A DNA stretch of 64,000 bases from Klebsormidium nitens (Eukaryota; Streptophyta; Klebsormidiophyceae; Klebsormidiales; Klebsormidiaceae): positions 5,931-69,930 of the forward strand of contig DF237261.1 of NCBI GenBank assembly GCA_000708835.1. The letters run 5' to 3'. Made by a program: the position numbers and the translations under genes. Positions 12,384-23,797 of this stretch are shown here, piece by piece (position 1 is the stretch's first letter; each line of letters starts with the position of its first letter). Under the pieces are notes generated by a model, which saw only the letters and a program-made list of their open reading frames with translations, made no database searches and was not told the origin of the DNA.

Positions 12384-15300
12384 TCATTGCGGGTTTGGTG
12401 GCCGACTATTGGCGGCTGCAACGCGCGAGCCCCACTCGAGCAATTCTTTGCTGCAATCATCTCGGTGGATGAACACTTCGATGAAGCACAGCGACTCGTG
12501 CTTCTCCCCGAGCGCTGTGCTGATAGCCTCGGTGAGATCCTCCTCTGTTTTCACCTGCACGAAGGTTAAGATAAGCGCCTTAGCAGGAGCTCATGAAACG
12601 AATCATATCTGGATTACACCATTTAAGAGGAAGACGTCCCGTTGTCAGCTTCCAAAGGGGGATCGTCCGAGATTTATTCTCAAAGGTAAGCACTCTGAGA
12701 ACAGCTAAAAAAAAACCGTGTTTTTGATGCAACTCCGGAAAGATAACGGTCTAAAGAGGGTTCGAGTCGGATGAGGTCGCACGCAAGAAGGTCCTCCGTT
12801 TTGACCTGCAAAACTTGCAAATTGCCATAGATGCAGATCGTTATCAGCTTCGAGATTGAGCCGAAGTGGGATGCAAGCCATAAGCTTCCTTCTGCAGCAA
12901 TGCCGGTCAAAAAGAAACCTCAGTCTTAACCAAATGGACCCCGGCAAACGCGGTTACCCAAAACGACCAAGACGTGAATTTTTGACCTTCCATGAAACGT
13001 ACGACTTTGAGAAAAAGGGAGTGCCGCGGCAGTCGCTGCTCACCTGCGTGGTCCAGCATTTGCCTTCTCCGTTGTGAAACGCGTTGATGAGCGCGGCGTA
13101 GTTCCAGCGCTTGATGTTGTTATACGGGCCGTCGTGGATCTCGACTTCGATCGTGTACCCGTCGTTGTTGATCAGGAAGATAATGGGGTTTGTCCCGTAC
13201 CGGATCATGGAAGAGACGTCCTGTGCTGTCACCTGGAAAATAAAAGGCAACGCTTTATTCCAACAGCTTGAACCAGAATGTACTTCCCATCGATCCCTTA
13301 TCGTTGCTCAAAAGAGTTGACTCTTTAAAATGTCATTCATCGCCTTTCTGCTCCCTTTGCCCACATCTTGCAGAAGAAAACTGATCTTCGTCAGACCTGA
13401 GACGAACCGAAATTTGGACGAGACGTCCTGTGCTGTCACCTGGGCACAAAAAGGCAGGGCTTGCTTTGGATCAAGTACAAGCCCCCTGGATGTACCTCCT
13501 ATGAATTCGATCTGCTGCTCGAAAGGATCGGTCTCAAAGGGTTCATTGATATGCTTTCCTGCCCCCTTCCTCACGACTATGGGAGGAACTACTTTCAACA
13601 TGCGTACTCTTCTGCAAAAGCTCTTGGGAAACACATGTGCGAGTACTCAAGAACCATGGCGCTTCAGAACCGATTTGAGACGCGTGTGCTTGACAAGAAA
13701 CTAGGTCAATTACTGGACGAAAACCCCTGCGTAGTCGCCTTGAAAAAGGCGCAGCATCTGTTTAGAGAACCCGAGTAGCACGTTCAGGGTGACGTCGAGC
13801 ACCTTCACCCGCAGGATGAGATGACGTCACCAGAGACGTCCAGTATACTACTAGTGGGTAATGCAGGTTTGACAAGGGCCGTGGGCTTAGAGCATGTGTG
13901 ACTGGTCCACGAGTTAGACGAGCTGCAGAGACATTTGAACCCTTGCGTCACCCTCTGCTCACTGCATCTCTTCGGCTTGTTTGCGAACGTGCCAAATGGT
14001 GAAACTCCGTTGGGGGGCAGCTGAGGGCCCCTTACCTGGAAGCTCCCATCGCCGATGCACGCAATCACGCGCTTATCCTTTGCTCCGATCGCGTATCCGA
14101 GCGTCGCTCCCACGGACCACCCAATCGACCCGTACTGCATTTGGAACTCGTACCTACAAAAGTTGGATTGCAGAAAAGTTGTCAATGGCCGAAACGGCTT
14201 TCAGATCGCCCGATCGTTGCCCCGGCGAGTACCGTATCTGGGATCGCGCAATCCCCGCAATCGCACGTTCGCAAACCTTTCGGGCACCTGCAAAGGTAGA
14301 GTCGCACAAGCGCGAGCAATGACGACTGATGAAAGTTAACGTGAGGGGCAAATCGATTCGAGTGTGCGAAAGTGATGTCGGGAAGACGCGACCACAAGAA
14401 ATACCTTCTGGTGAAGTGCAAAGAGCCTCTCAGTGACAAATCTTCCTTTGACTCGTTGTAGTGTGCAATGAGCTTGGAGAAGACAAATGCACGAAGTAAC
14501 TCAAAGAGCGAGCAAAACGTTACTCCACACCGCAGCCTTCTTTTCGAGTGCATCCTCATGTGTCTGCTCCAGGCGACGTCCTACAATATTGAGCATCTAG
14601 TCACGGAAACGCGTACAGAAAACGACAGACGAACGATTCCCAACATGTCTGATCATCTCGTCAAGGAAACGCGTAAAGAGAAAGACGACAAAGGAACTCC
14701 AGCGTGTCTCATCATCTCGTCACGGAAACGCGGAAAGAGAACAACGACGAAAAACCCGAACGCCGGTATCGCCTTACCCGCAGCCGTCCGGCAGCTTTAG
14801 CTTTTGGCAGTTGAACCACGAGTCGCCCGTCTCCGCAATGACGGCGGTGTCGGGCGTGAGCAGCTTCTGCAGTGCAATGGATAAGAAGAGATCTCAATGG
14901 TCTGAACTTTCGAAATTTTCGCAGATGTTACCGCTGTTTAGATCCACTATTGGTTTCAATAGCAGCTCTGTACTCTGGCTGAGAGCTAAGAAGCTCTACA
15001 ATGCACATGTAAAAAGAGCGTGGTCAAAAGGACTTCTGAATTCCTGGTTTCCAACATTCGCGCAAATATTATTGCTTTCCAAATACTTCCGAGGTCAAAG
15101 GGAGAAGCCGCTGAAACGTATGCAGTTGTATCAAGAGTTGCCCGTTTAGGCGTTGACGGCTGTGTTGGATACAAGCAGCTTCTGTAATGCACAAGAAAAA
15201 GTGCCTAGTCAAGAAGAGGACGCCGGGAGGTCTGTTTGTAGGAGCTCGTCGCAACGGAATCTCGAACGGATCCCTTACCTGCACGTGCTAGACAGAAGGT

Positions 15301-18300
15301 TGGTCACGAAATTAATCTGCATGCTCAATGACGCCTGGTAATCGGGTCGAATGTCCGAACGAAGAGATTGATTCGGACGCAACCCTTACCTGCACGTGCT
15401 GGATGAGGATGTTGGTCCGGAGCGGTTCGAAGGGCGTGGGCGTCCGTCAATCTCAAACGGACGTCCGAACAAGAGAGGATCTTCCGGACGCAACCCTTAC
15501 CTGCACGTGCTGGAAGAGGATGTTGGTCCGCAGCGGCTCCCCGGCCTCGCTCGGTTGGGGCACCCCGGGCGGAATGAACATCCGGCGGTAGTTGTCGAAC
15601 GCGGTCGGGTTCTTGTTTAGCTTCGCGCTGAGGGCGGCCAGGAAGTCCTTCATCAGAACGCAGCCGAAGGTCGCGTATCCGCCGACGGTGACCTAAGATG
15701 CGGGGCAAACATTCAGGTCGATTTTGGAGGGTTCTGATGCTTCGGAATGTCTGTGAAGGCACAAGTTCACAACAGCTGCAGAGATGGGTCTGGACTTACT
15801 CGAAAGTTGGCTGAAAAGCATGGGACTGGTCAATCTTCTCAAGCAAGAGGGTGAGAGAGGCAGGTGGGAGGGGAAAAAGCTGCAGCCGACGACCGGAAAT
15901 TCGTGAAAGCTCTCAGACAGCTCAAACGTACCGCCAAGGTCCTTCAAAGGAGAAAAGATGCCCAAATCTTCTGAGAGCGCGAATCGATGAAGAAAAGACA
16001 AAGAACCGAGGCCTAAGAGAGTAGACACCCGGTGACGAAAAGCAATAGCAAGAAGGAAAGGAAATAACGACGGCTCCTTGGCAAGGTTTCGTTTCTGAAG
16101 TCCTCAGAAACAGTGGAGAATGTCAGGAAAGTTGCATTAGAGAGAACGTGAAGTAAAACATGTGAACGTGGGCGCTCGGAAAGTAAAACATGTGAAAGAG
16201 TGCACTCGTTTGTGCAGGAACTCAGATGAACGGCCCGTCGTATCACGAGAATAAACCTTCGTTAAAGCACTCTCGTACCGGTCAGAGCTGGTGCCGCCCT
16301 GGTCATAAATCTTTAGCACCACACGGTTCCGATACAAAGACTTGTGAAAAAATACTGCGTCTCACACAACTTACAACGAGCAAGCCCCCCTCAGCAATGA
16401 CCAACTGCAGGATTGTACTAGCAAACTTCACGTCGGACTACCAACTTCTGCTCACTCTGTCAGTTTCGACCCGCACCACCTTCTCGGGTTTGATGAGCAG
16501 CGAGTAGCCCACACTGCTGTAGTCGTTGAAAATGGCCCCCGCAAACAAATAGGCGTCCGCAGATTCGACGATCTCCGAACAATACGGGCTGCTAACCTGG
16601 GACACCAAAATCCGTTCATCAGGGATCATTGGCAGCGGAAGATGAAGCTTTTGATCGCGCAATTCGCTTTTCGGTTTTGAGTAGCCCACGCTGCTGTAGT
16701 CGTTGAAAATGGGTTCAGGTCATATTTGCCAAAAACGCCCGCAAACAGGTAAGCATCTGTGGACTCGACAAACTTTGCACAGTAGGGACTGGCTGACCTG
16801 TGGGGGGAGAGGTTCCAAACATTCGAGAAGACATTGCTATTGCAACCCGTGTGGTTACCGTCGTTGAAAGGCCCCAAAGAAAAGTCGGTGTTCGCGGTTT
16901 TAACGATGTCAGCCCAATACGGACTGTTCACCCGGCAACTTTCATAGCTCACAAAGTGCTTGCTTCTACGGGTTGGGTGCTTTTATCATGTGACTCGCTT
17001 GTTGCACATGGGACGGTCCAAAGGCGCGAGTCGGGGCATCATGTGATTGTCACTGATGCTGAGAATTACAGCCCGGAAACGGAACAGAAGTACGGTATGA
17101 GCTTGAAACCCTACCCAACTGACACGTTGTGAGAGCGGAAGCTTCGAACCCTGTCGTCCTGCACCAAATACTTCTTTTCGGGGCATCCTAGCATCCGAGA
17201 TTAGCTGCTAAGACAGCCTGCCCATATCTGACTCAAGAAGTGGAAGGGGAGAAAGTTGCTGCTGAGACAGAGTGACACAAGGGCAGGATCAAGCTTCTGC
17301 GAAGAGTAAACTATTAACTCGTAGAGAGGGAAATCTTGTTTTTGGTGGTGAAATAATCAAGCAGGCAGGGTGTCGAGTGATGATCAAACCGAGACGCAGG
17401 CAACCCTCCTCGATAAGGTGCAAGCAGGGAAAACACCCCAAAACTTGACAGATCATCTGATAGATTTGGAACGGGGTTCTCACGTTTCCCCAGTACGTTC
17501 CGATGAAGTGCGGGTGCGACTCCGACACTTTCCCCTTGCCGTCCGGCATCATTGACACCGGATAGTCGCACGCGTCCATTAGCTCAGCAAAGGCTTGTTC
17601 CGCCCCGGAGCAGCGGAGCTTTGGACCTGCGGCGGAACGGAACGGAATGAAATTTGAAAGTTCGCAGTCTGGTGATCCACAGGGTCTTTAAGTGCGGCAA
17701 AAAGACTGTGCTTCAAGACTTGGTTTGGAGGCTCCGACGGGAAAGTTATTCAGGGCACAAAGGTCCATCGTCACGTCAAGATGGTTCCGGTCTTAAGCAG
17801 CATTTGGATCGAGAGCAGGAGCATCGAAGAAGAAGTTATCTACGTTGACAACTGCAAGCTACCATGTCGCTCATCCGCGCAGGAGAACCGGTGGCCCTCT
17901 CTGTACCCAAGAGAATAGACGTCACTGCAATTCACGTAAGCGGTGACTGGTGCAATCTGTGGAGAAAGCCGGGCTTCATGGCTAAGCAGCGGAAACAAAA
18001 AGCTTGTCGTTTGCATACACAATTCTTGAACCACTTTTCCGCGTTGCCCAAAGCCGCTTCTGCCTATACCATCCAGGCAACCTCTTCTGTTCCCGTGCGT
18101 CAACTGCGATCCAGCTTAGCGGTACTCAATCAACCTTTCAAGTTACCTGCGACCAAGACCGGCTTTGCAGCTCCATTCAAAAACGCCGCCGCCGCATCAA
18201 TGGCCGCCTCGAGGCTCTGCTTGTTGCTTGCCTTCTTCTGGAGGGCGTATGGCACCGGGCCTGCGCATGAGCAGAACTTTTGATGAGAATACGCCCCGAC

Positions 18301-21159
18301 GCTTTTGCGTGTTCAGGCGCGTGCTCCAGAATAGAAGACCGCTGAAAACGAACGGTGAACCGAACTGTTCTCATCGGACTTCTTTTAGAAAATGTTCAGC
18401 AAGGAGGTTCTCAATTCCTTCAATCGACACACGTTTGCTGGGCGCATCTCCGCACAAGAACCCCGAGAATGCTGTAGAACCAAACTCCATCAAACTCAGA
18501 AGTCGAGGTCTGCGGATGTTTTTCCATGACCACTGACGCTGAGCTCTTGCAAGTTGGCACTGCTCCGTCTCTTATGCTTTGCTTGTCAACGATCTGTGTT
18601 GCAGCTTTCTTCTCAATTTCTGATACTGAGCTTTCGCGGATCTGACTCTCCCATCTCTAATGTTTTAGTTTACAAATCTCTTTTTCAACATTCTGAATTG
18701 CACGACGCAGGCGGCCTTCCTGAGCGCGGAGCCCGAGTGCGGCACTCCGGCGAAGATGCAGCAGACGCTACGGGTGCATCAACCGGGGACCGCCCTTTAA
18801 ATCACGGCCTTGGGGCTACACAGCATCTTACCAAGCGTCCTCCGCTCGACATTGGCTGGAACCATTCAAGAACATCGAAGCAGGCTCGAAAGGAGTGGCC
18901 GGTGGGTGGGTACTTTTAAAAAATGCAAGAGTTCCGTGTTTTGAAGCCTTGCAAACTGACAAGGAACAACTTTTCAAAGGTAAGGAGGCGCATCTCACTG
19001 AGCGCGAAGCTTGGATGCGGCAACCCGGCGAGGTTGCAGCAGACGCTGATGTATACGGGCTTGCTCAGAAGCAGCGCCTGCGAGATGGCGTAGTCAATCT
19101 GCTCTTGGGCGCTGTCCAGGTTCGAGATAACCACCTGCCGGAGAATGATAAGACGAGGGTTAAGGTTCGAAAGTCAGATAGTATTCAAAAAGTCGAGAAT
19201 TGAGGGTCACAGTTTCGTCTCGAAAGGGAGGGTTACAAGCATGGGGGATTACAAACCGAGAATCAACGGTTAAGGGTTACGGGCTTTCGTGTCCGAAAAA
19301 CATCCAGATCCGAGAAGTGCCACGCTCAGCAAGGTCTTGGCTGAAGCCCTCTTGACGGTTTCTCGGAACCGGATCAGTGTGGTCCACGGTCAAGGTTCGA
19401 GTAGACTTCCTGCAACAGAATTAAGAGGGAACCTCGTGGTCGCAAGCGCACTGCCGAAATTCATGAGTTGCGAGGCTCATGAGTCATTCTGCTCGCTCCT
19501 GCCGCTACGACGACTCTCACCACCAAAAGCCAACGTAAAAAATTGGACTAAGTTGAATAAGCTCGGGACCAAGAAAACAAGGTCTGGGCGGAGTGAAAAG
19601 AAAAGGTTGACATCTGACCGCTCCGGTCTGCCGATGGAAGACTTCGATTGCGAATCAGATTGATAAGCTGTAGAAGCGCAAACAAATTTGCCTGCGTGAA
19701 GCTACTTTAGACCGAAAGTCAACAAGCTCACCTGTGCGCACGTGACCTGCTGAAAGCACTGCAGCTCCTGCCCGAAGTCCGGCAGCCCAATGGTGTGGTG
19801 CAGTATGCGCTTTGTACCATAGTCGTTGCCTGCGAATGATGAAATGCTAGGTTTCAGGGCTCCAACATCCTTTGTCGCAGACTTGTGGGTGTGATTGCTA
19901 CGTTTTTGAGAATGCTCGCTTGAACTCCCCAACTGGTGACGGTCTCTGCCAGGTTCCTATGAAGAGCGGTGTTGCAGGGCTTTTTCGGGATGTCATCACC
20001 GGACAGCTGGCAGTAGTTGGCTATGAGACTTATGAGAGTAGCCATTAGTGCAGATGATAACCAGGCGCGACTTCTGCTGAAATCTTCTGGATGAGTACTT
20101 CAGCCAAGAACAAGCACATCGTTTCTCTTCGAGTCGTCAAAACTGGTAGAGGCTGGAAAACGAAGATAAGAAAAGCGGAGGTCTCTCAAACCGGTCTGAA
20201 CTTTCCGCGGCCTCCCAAACCAGGACAACCATTGAAAACTCTTTTAATGGAGAGGGCCATCTCAACGAGGCGGCTACAACAGAGGCTCGTAATAGACTCG
20301 ACTCCACAACAAGCCTGTTCTGGGCGGCAGTAAACTTTCGCATGCCAAGAGGGGGGTGGGTTCGTAAGCGAAGCGCCGAGAGGGTCCCTCACTGTTCACC
20401 CCGCCAACGAGACAGATGACGGGCAGGTTCTCGCTGTACGCCCCTGCAATGGCGTTGATGACACTGAGGCCCCCCACAGTGAAAGTGACGGCACAGCACC
20501 CGACGCCTTTCGCACGGGCGTAGCCGTCCGCTGCATACCCAGCGTTGAGCTCGTTGCAGGTGTTGATCATTCTCAACTTCGGCTCCTGGAGGATGGGATG
20601 AAAGTGCATGATATCAGGCACAATCGATCCTTTCCGGATTGAACATATCAAATACTTCTTCGTAAAACTTGCTAGGTTGATCAGGCGAAATATTGCCTGA
20701 CTCCTAAAGGACACCTCATCGAAGTTATTAAAGTGATTACATATGATTGAGATTCTAGCCCCAAACAAGCTCAAGATCGACCTGTTGCACAGCTGAGTCC
20801 GTTCCCCCTCAAAAATAACACGCGAAACATTGTACATAACACATTCTAGTCGACTTTATGACCCATCCTGGGAAGAGTGTCTGGTATTTGAAGCAGTTCA
20901 GATAACCAAGTCGACGGTTAATAAGGTACCAGAACCGCTGAAGGAGCGGCTCCTCTGAAGGTCCCCGAAGCTGAGGCCTATGGGCCCCGGTTGGAGTGTC
21001 CGGGCAGTTTGAACGCCCCCAACTTACCTGCAGCAACTGGTCCAGGAGCACCAGGTTGAAGTCCCCGGGCACAGTGAAGAATTCGGAGCAGCCAATCTCC
21101 ACCAGGCGGCTCGCGATGTGGTGGCCCAGGGTTCGCTTGTGTGCGTCGACGGGCGCCAT
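12384..21159 (-). CDS. PDC: Pyruvate decarboxylase (ThDP-dependent)
   Basis: Twelve exons in transcription order: 21159-21028, 20585-20393, 19829-19732, 19134-18999, 18260-18147, 17626-17484, 16596-16456, 15692-15501, 14866-14778, 14153-14036, 13232-13044, 12554-12384 (TGA at 12386-12384). All phases close; the product is 571 aa, the usual plant length. It converts pyruvate to acetaldehyde and CO2 in the cytosol, feeding ethanolic fermentation. Visible hallmarks: catalytic Glu in [15 protein letters not shown] (about residue 56), the active-site pair ILHHTIG (His 119/120), the ThDP/Mg motif from GDGSFQ (447-452) to [10 protein letters not shown] (about 473-481), and the typical C-terminus SRPPNPQ. 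Six exons have degraded copies of their own edges in neighbouring introns, and seven of eleven internal acceptors are followed directly by GT. Neither affects the reading frame. Nothing in the coding sequence suggests loss of activity. Confidence 0.97.
12787..12815 (-). repeat. Echo of PDC exon 12 acceptor
   Basis: In the intron before exon 12, a copy starts at 12805 on the minus strand (gtcaaaacggaggac after ttttgcag). The real start at 12554 reads gtgaaaacagaggag. Both begin VKTE in translation. Spacing 251. Confidence 0.65.
13415..13443 (-). repeat. Echo of PDC exon 11 acceptor (27/28 identical)
   Basis: Plus-strand bases 13208-13235 (acceptor plus first 25 exon bases) recur at 13415-13442 with one mismatch, spacing 207. 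The copy keeps a cag acceptor and reads VTAQDVSS before diverging, so it is a plausible decoy acceptor. Confidence 0.85.
14591..14770. repeat. About 60-bp tandem repeat in PDC intron 9
   Basis: Three units begin with catct.gtca.ggaaacgcg at 14594, 14654 and 14713, each followed by a purine-rich stretch. The repeat runs into the exon 9 donor region. Confidence 0.8.
15126..15196 (-). repeat. Echo of PDC exon 9 acceptor
   Basis: A gapless 71-base alignment with 14811-14881 (I count 50 of 71 identical) covers the acceptor and about 56 bases of exon 9. Spacing is 315; the copied boundary at 15181 still has cag. A weaker third trace lies near 14984-15006. Confidence 0.7.
15260..15545 (-). repeat. 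111-bp tandem array carrying PDC exon 8 donor
   Basis: The donor-side junction of exon 8 (last exon base 15501) recurs with boundaries at 15390 and 15279, exactly 111 bases apart each time. All three keep cacgtgcag followed by gtaaggg. The middle copy translates [13 protein letters not shown], one residue different from the real exon. Confidence 0.9.
16148..16207. repeat. 30-bp direct repeat in PDC intron 7
   Basis: The word aagtaaaacatgtgaa occurs at 16151 and again at 16181 within a two-unit imperfect repeat. No other function is apparent. Confidence 0.7.
16690..16936 (-). repeat. Two decayed copies of PDC exon 7 start
   Basis: The real exon 7 begins at 16596 ([19 protein letters not shown]). 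A copy begins at 16797 ([19 protein letters not shown], with one inserted base and a further insertion), and another at 16931 ([19 protein letters not shown], acceptor AG lost). Spacings are 201 and 134. Confidence 0.88.
18708..18775 (-). repeat. Decayed copy of PDC exon 4 end
   Basis: Plus-strand 18721-18769 matches 18999-19047 (I count 40 of 49 identical), covering the last exon bases. Spacing is 278. The copied donor has lost its GT. Confidence 0.75.
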
Positions 21160-23797
21160 CTTTGTGGGGGGATCGGATGTACAAATGCTCTAGTAATCTG
21201 GTCAGCCTGCAAAGAGAGACTAAGTTCAAGACTTAAGGAACAGTAATCGGAATCCAACAGCGATAGTGATTTGATGCGGGTGAGATTGAAATGAGAGTGA
21301 TGACGCAACCTGCTGGACAATAGAATCGCAGATGAGCACTGAGCTGGCAATTCCTTGCCTGAAGGTGGATCGAAGTGATCAACCGTACGAGCAAGCTCGG
21401 CTTTCTAGTGTGGGTTGACACATTGTACAGGTGCTAGAAACGGATTTCTGTACTGGGTCAATATTTGGATCCCATGTTGGCTCAAAGGTCTTTGGTAGGT
21501 CTTTCAGTGACAGCAAACATAGGGGGCTAAAAGGTCATTCAGTGACAGCAAAGAAAAGTCCATCAGGTCAGGACAAGGAGGGGACTGACATCTTTCGGGA
21601 CCAAGTTGGGGGGAATCAAGTGGAGCTATGCAAGCTAGCTTCAACGAAGGCGGTCGGAAGTTGTGTGTATCCCATTAGTTGAAAAGGAAAGTTAAGTCCA
21701 AATAGATGGCATTTCCAACAGCGATCAGCCACCAAAAGAAGTGGAACTTGGTTTCAGGGGGCCATGTCGATGGTTCCATAACATGGAGCCCTGAACTGGA
21801 CGAGACTCTGAATCGACACCTCTAAGCATTTGAAAACCTGAGGTGCTTAAGCAACCACCAAAGTCAAACAAAGTCAAACAAACAAACTGGGTCGCAAAAC
21901 AAAGTCATTAAAGAAGGTTATCTTCTCGACCTCAAGTAACAGACTACCCAAAGTCCTCCCTCCATTGAAGCTACCCAGTTTCTCATTTTATTCTCATCTT
22001 GAGTGATGAAATCACTTAAACTGATAAGAAATGTCCCATGATACAACTACTGGATTCTTCTTCCTCAATCAGAACTTGAAGCAAGTTATCATATGCTCTA
22101 TATGATGATGTTCCAGACTCACGCTTTGCGCCCAAGTTCTGGCTGAAAGAATGTAGTGATCAGCTGTTCTCAAGTCTTTTGGAAGTAATCAAAGTACCGT
22201 GCTGTCACCCTAAAGAAGATCTCTGAACTCTCACAAATGAGAGAAACATGCGGCTTGCAGAGGCCCCGGAATTGTGTAGCACTTCTGGGGGCCCCAGTAA
22301 TGTCAACAATCAAAATATCTGTGAGGGGCCTTGGGAGCGCTTGATTGTCTTGTGACCCCACAGCATTGTGTCTGATTGTGGCCCTTCACTTACGGGGACA
22401 GCATTGCATTGCTACGGACACTCTTCTTCATCTCTTTATCTCACAAAAAGTTTCTTTACCCTCTGACAGTTCATATACGAAAGTCTAACATGAACATCTC
22501 TTTGCCTTTCAAGAAATTACATAAGCCGCAGTTGCCAATGAAAGTCTCACCTGTTGTGGCACCTTTGAGATCAGAAATTCCCCTCGATCTCCAGCTCAGA
22601 ACCACAGCAGATTGATGCGGCTGCGAAACATAAGATCACTTCAAATACCTGAAGCTGAACGAGGAGGGCATGGCTCACCAATAGCACTTTAATCAATGCT
22701 ACATTTGAAACAATGGGGTCGCATGGCAGCGAAGCAGAAATGAAGCTGGTGGTATCGGAATGTGAGTGCATGCATACGTCTCTGCAATCCTGGGGAGACG
22801 TCTTCAAGACGTCATCCTCCATGAGCATATGCATGGCTGGCGCTGCTTGGATTGAGCTGATCAATGGGCTTGAAGCTTCCTTGTAAACCCTAAAATGCAG
22901 CGTTAGGGTTTGAGCTGGTGAGAGCTGCATGTTTTGAAGAGTCTGTGGGCAGGCTCTGAACTTGAAAGTATTCTCACACATGTGCATGCAGCAGCTGAGG
23001 AGTCTTTTCTCCAAGCAACTCTTCACGAGTTTGGGCCCCCTCTTTGCAAAGATCAGGATATCACACAAAAGCACGCTGTTGCGAGCAAGAGCTGGCATCG
23101 ACGGTGGTGGTGTTTAGTTGGGAAACATTGAGGTGAGTATCCTGATCCGTTCAATGTATCTAGGACTTCGGAACCCCACTTCTCTTCATGTAAGCTGGAT
23201 CTTCAGGTTATTCATGCTTGTGAACATGGTTACTCCAAAGGCAAGCAAGAGAAAGGAACAGGGGTTTGGAGAGTGTTTCAAAGTAGGGCTACTTCAGACA
23301 ACTAGAGCGACAACTATCTCAGAGTCTGTTTGGAGGCCGTCCCTATCTTCAAAAGTGCACCACCATATTTCATCCTTTCTTATGATTGGGCTTCATTTAT
23401 CTAAGTTCCTTTATCATGCTTGGCGTTCTATCACTCCAGTTTATGCATTTCTGCTCGTTTGACGTTTCCAGTTATGTTTGCTGTCCAGTCAGAAAGTTGG
23501 GGTCTCGGGTGCAAGATGGAGGTCAACAGTGATGACAATGACATGGATACTAAGCTTCTGATCCTAATACAAGTTCAACTCAATCCAGCAACCCTGGTTG
23601 TTCTCCTCTTCTGGTTGTTCTCCTTTTTGAAGCATCTAACCATAGTTGCATCTGATGTTGCAAGTGATCTGAAGCACCTTGAAACAAGTCATCATACTTG
23701 ACTGTGCGATTGCAGCTTTGGGAGCACTGAAAGTCTTTGCACCCTTTCTTTCCAGGGCTTGAACAATCTGTCTTGCCAGAGGCGACTCCTGCTGGTC
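21160..23797. other. Divergent promoter region between PDC and the amine oxidase
   Basis: Both flanking genes read outward, so this 2.6-kb stretch should hold two promoters. It contains a gtcaaacaaagtcaaacaaac run (about 21862-21890) and an inverted pair of plant telo-boxes, aaaccctaa at 22885-22893 and ttagggttt at 22903-22911. A 175-codon minus-strand frame (22571-23098) is about what chance gives. A strong acceptor-like cttctttccag just before 23755 suggests a 5' UTR intron of the downstream gene. Confidence 0.45.

Noticed and set aside
14200-14290. Possible echo of PDC exon 10 end
   Set aside because: Short AIAGIARSQ versus [11 protein letters not shown] similarity; too weak without alignment statistics.
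15270-16940. Extra PDC copies as mutually exclusive alternative exons
   Set aside because: Most copies have indels, lost splice sites or only partial exon length; they cannot replace the real exon in frame.
12750-17160. tRNA genes suggested by ggttcga-like B-box words
   Set aside because: No matching A box or acceptor and anticodon stems on either strand.
22571-23098. 175-codon minus-strand open frame
   Set aside because: About one frame of this length is expected by chance in a window this size; no motif, and it sits in a promoter region.
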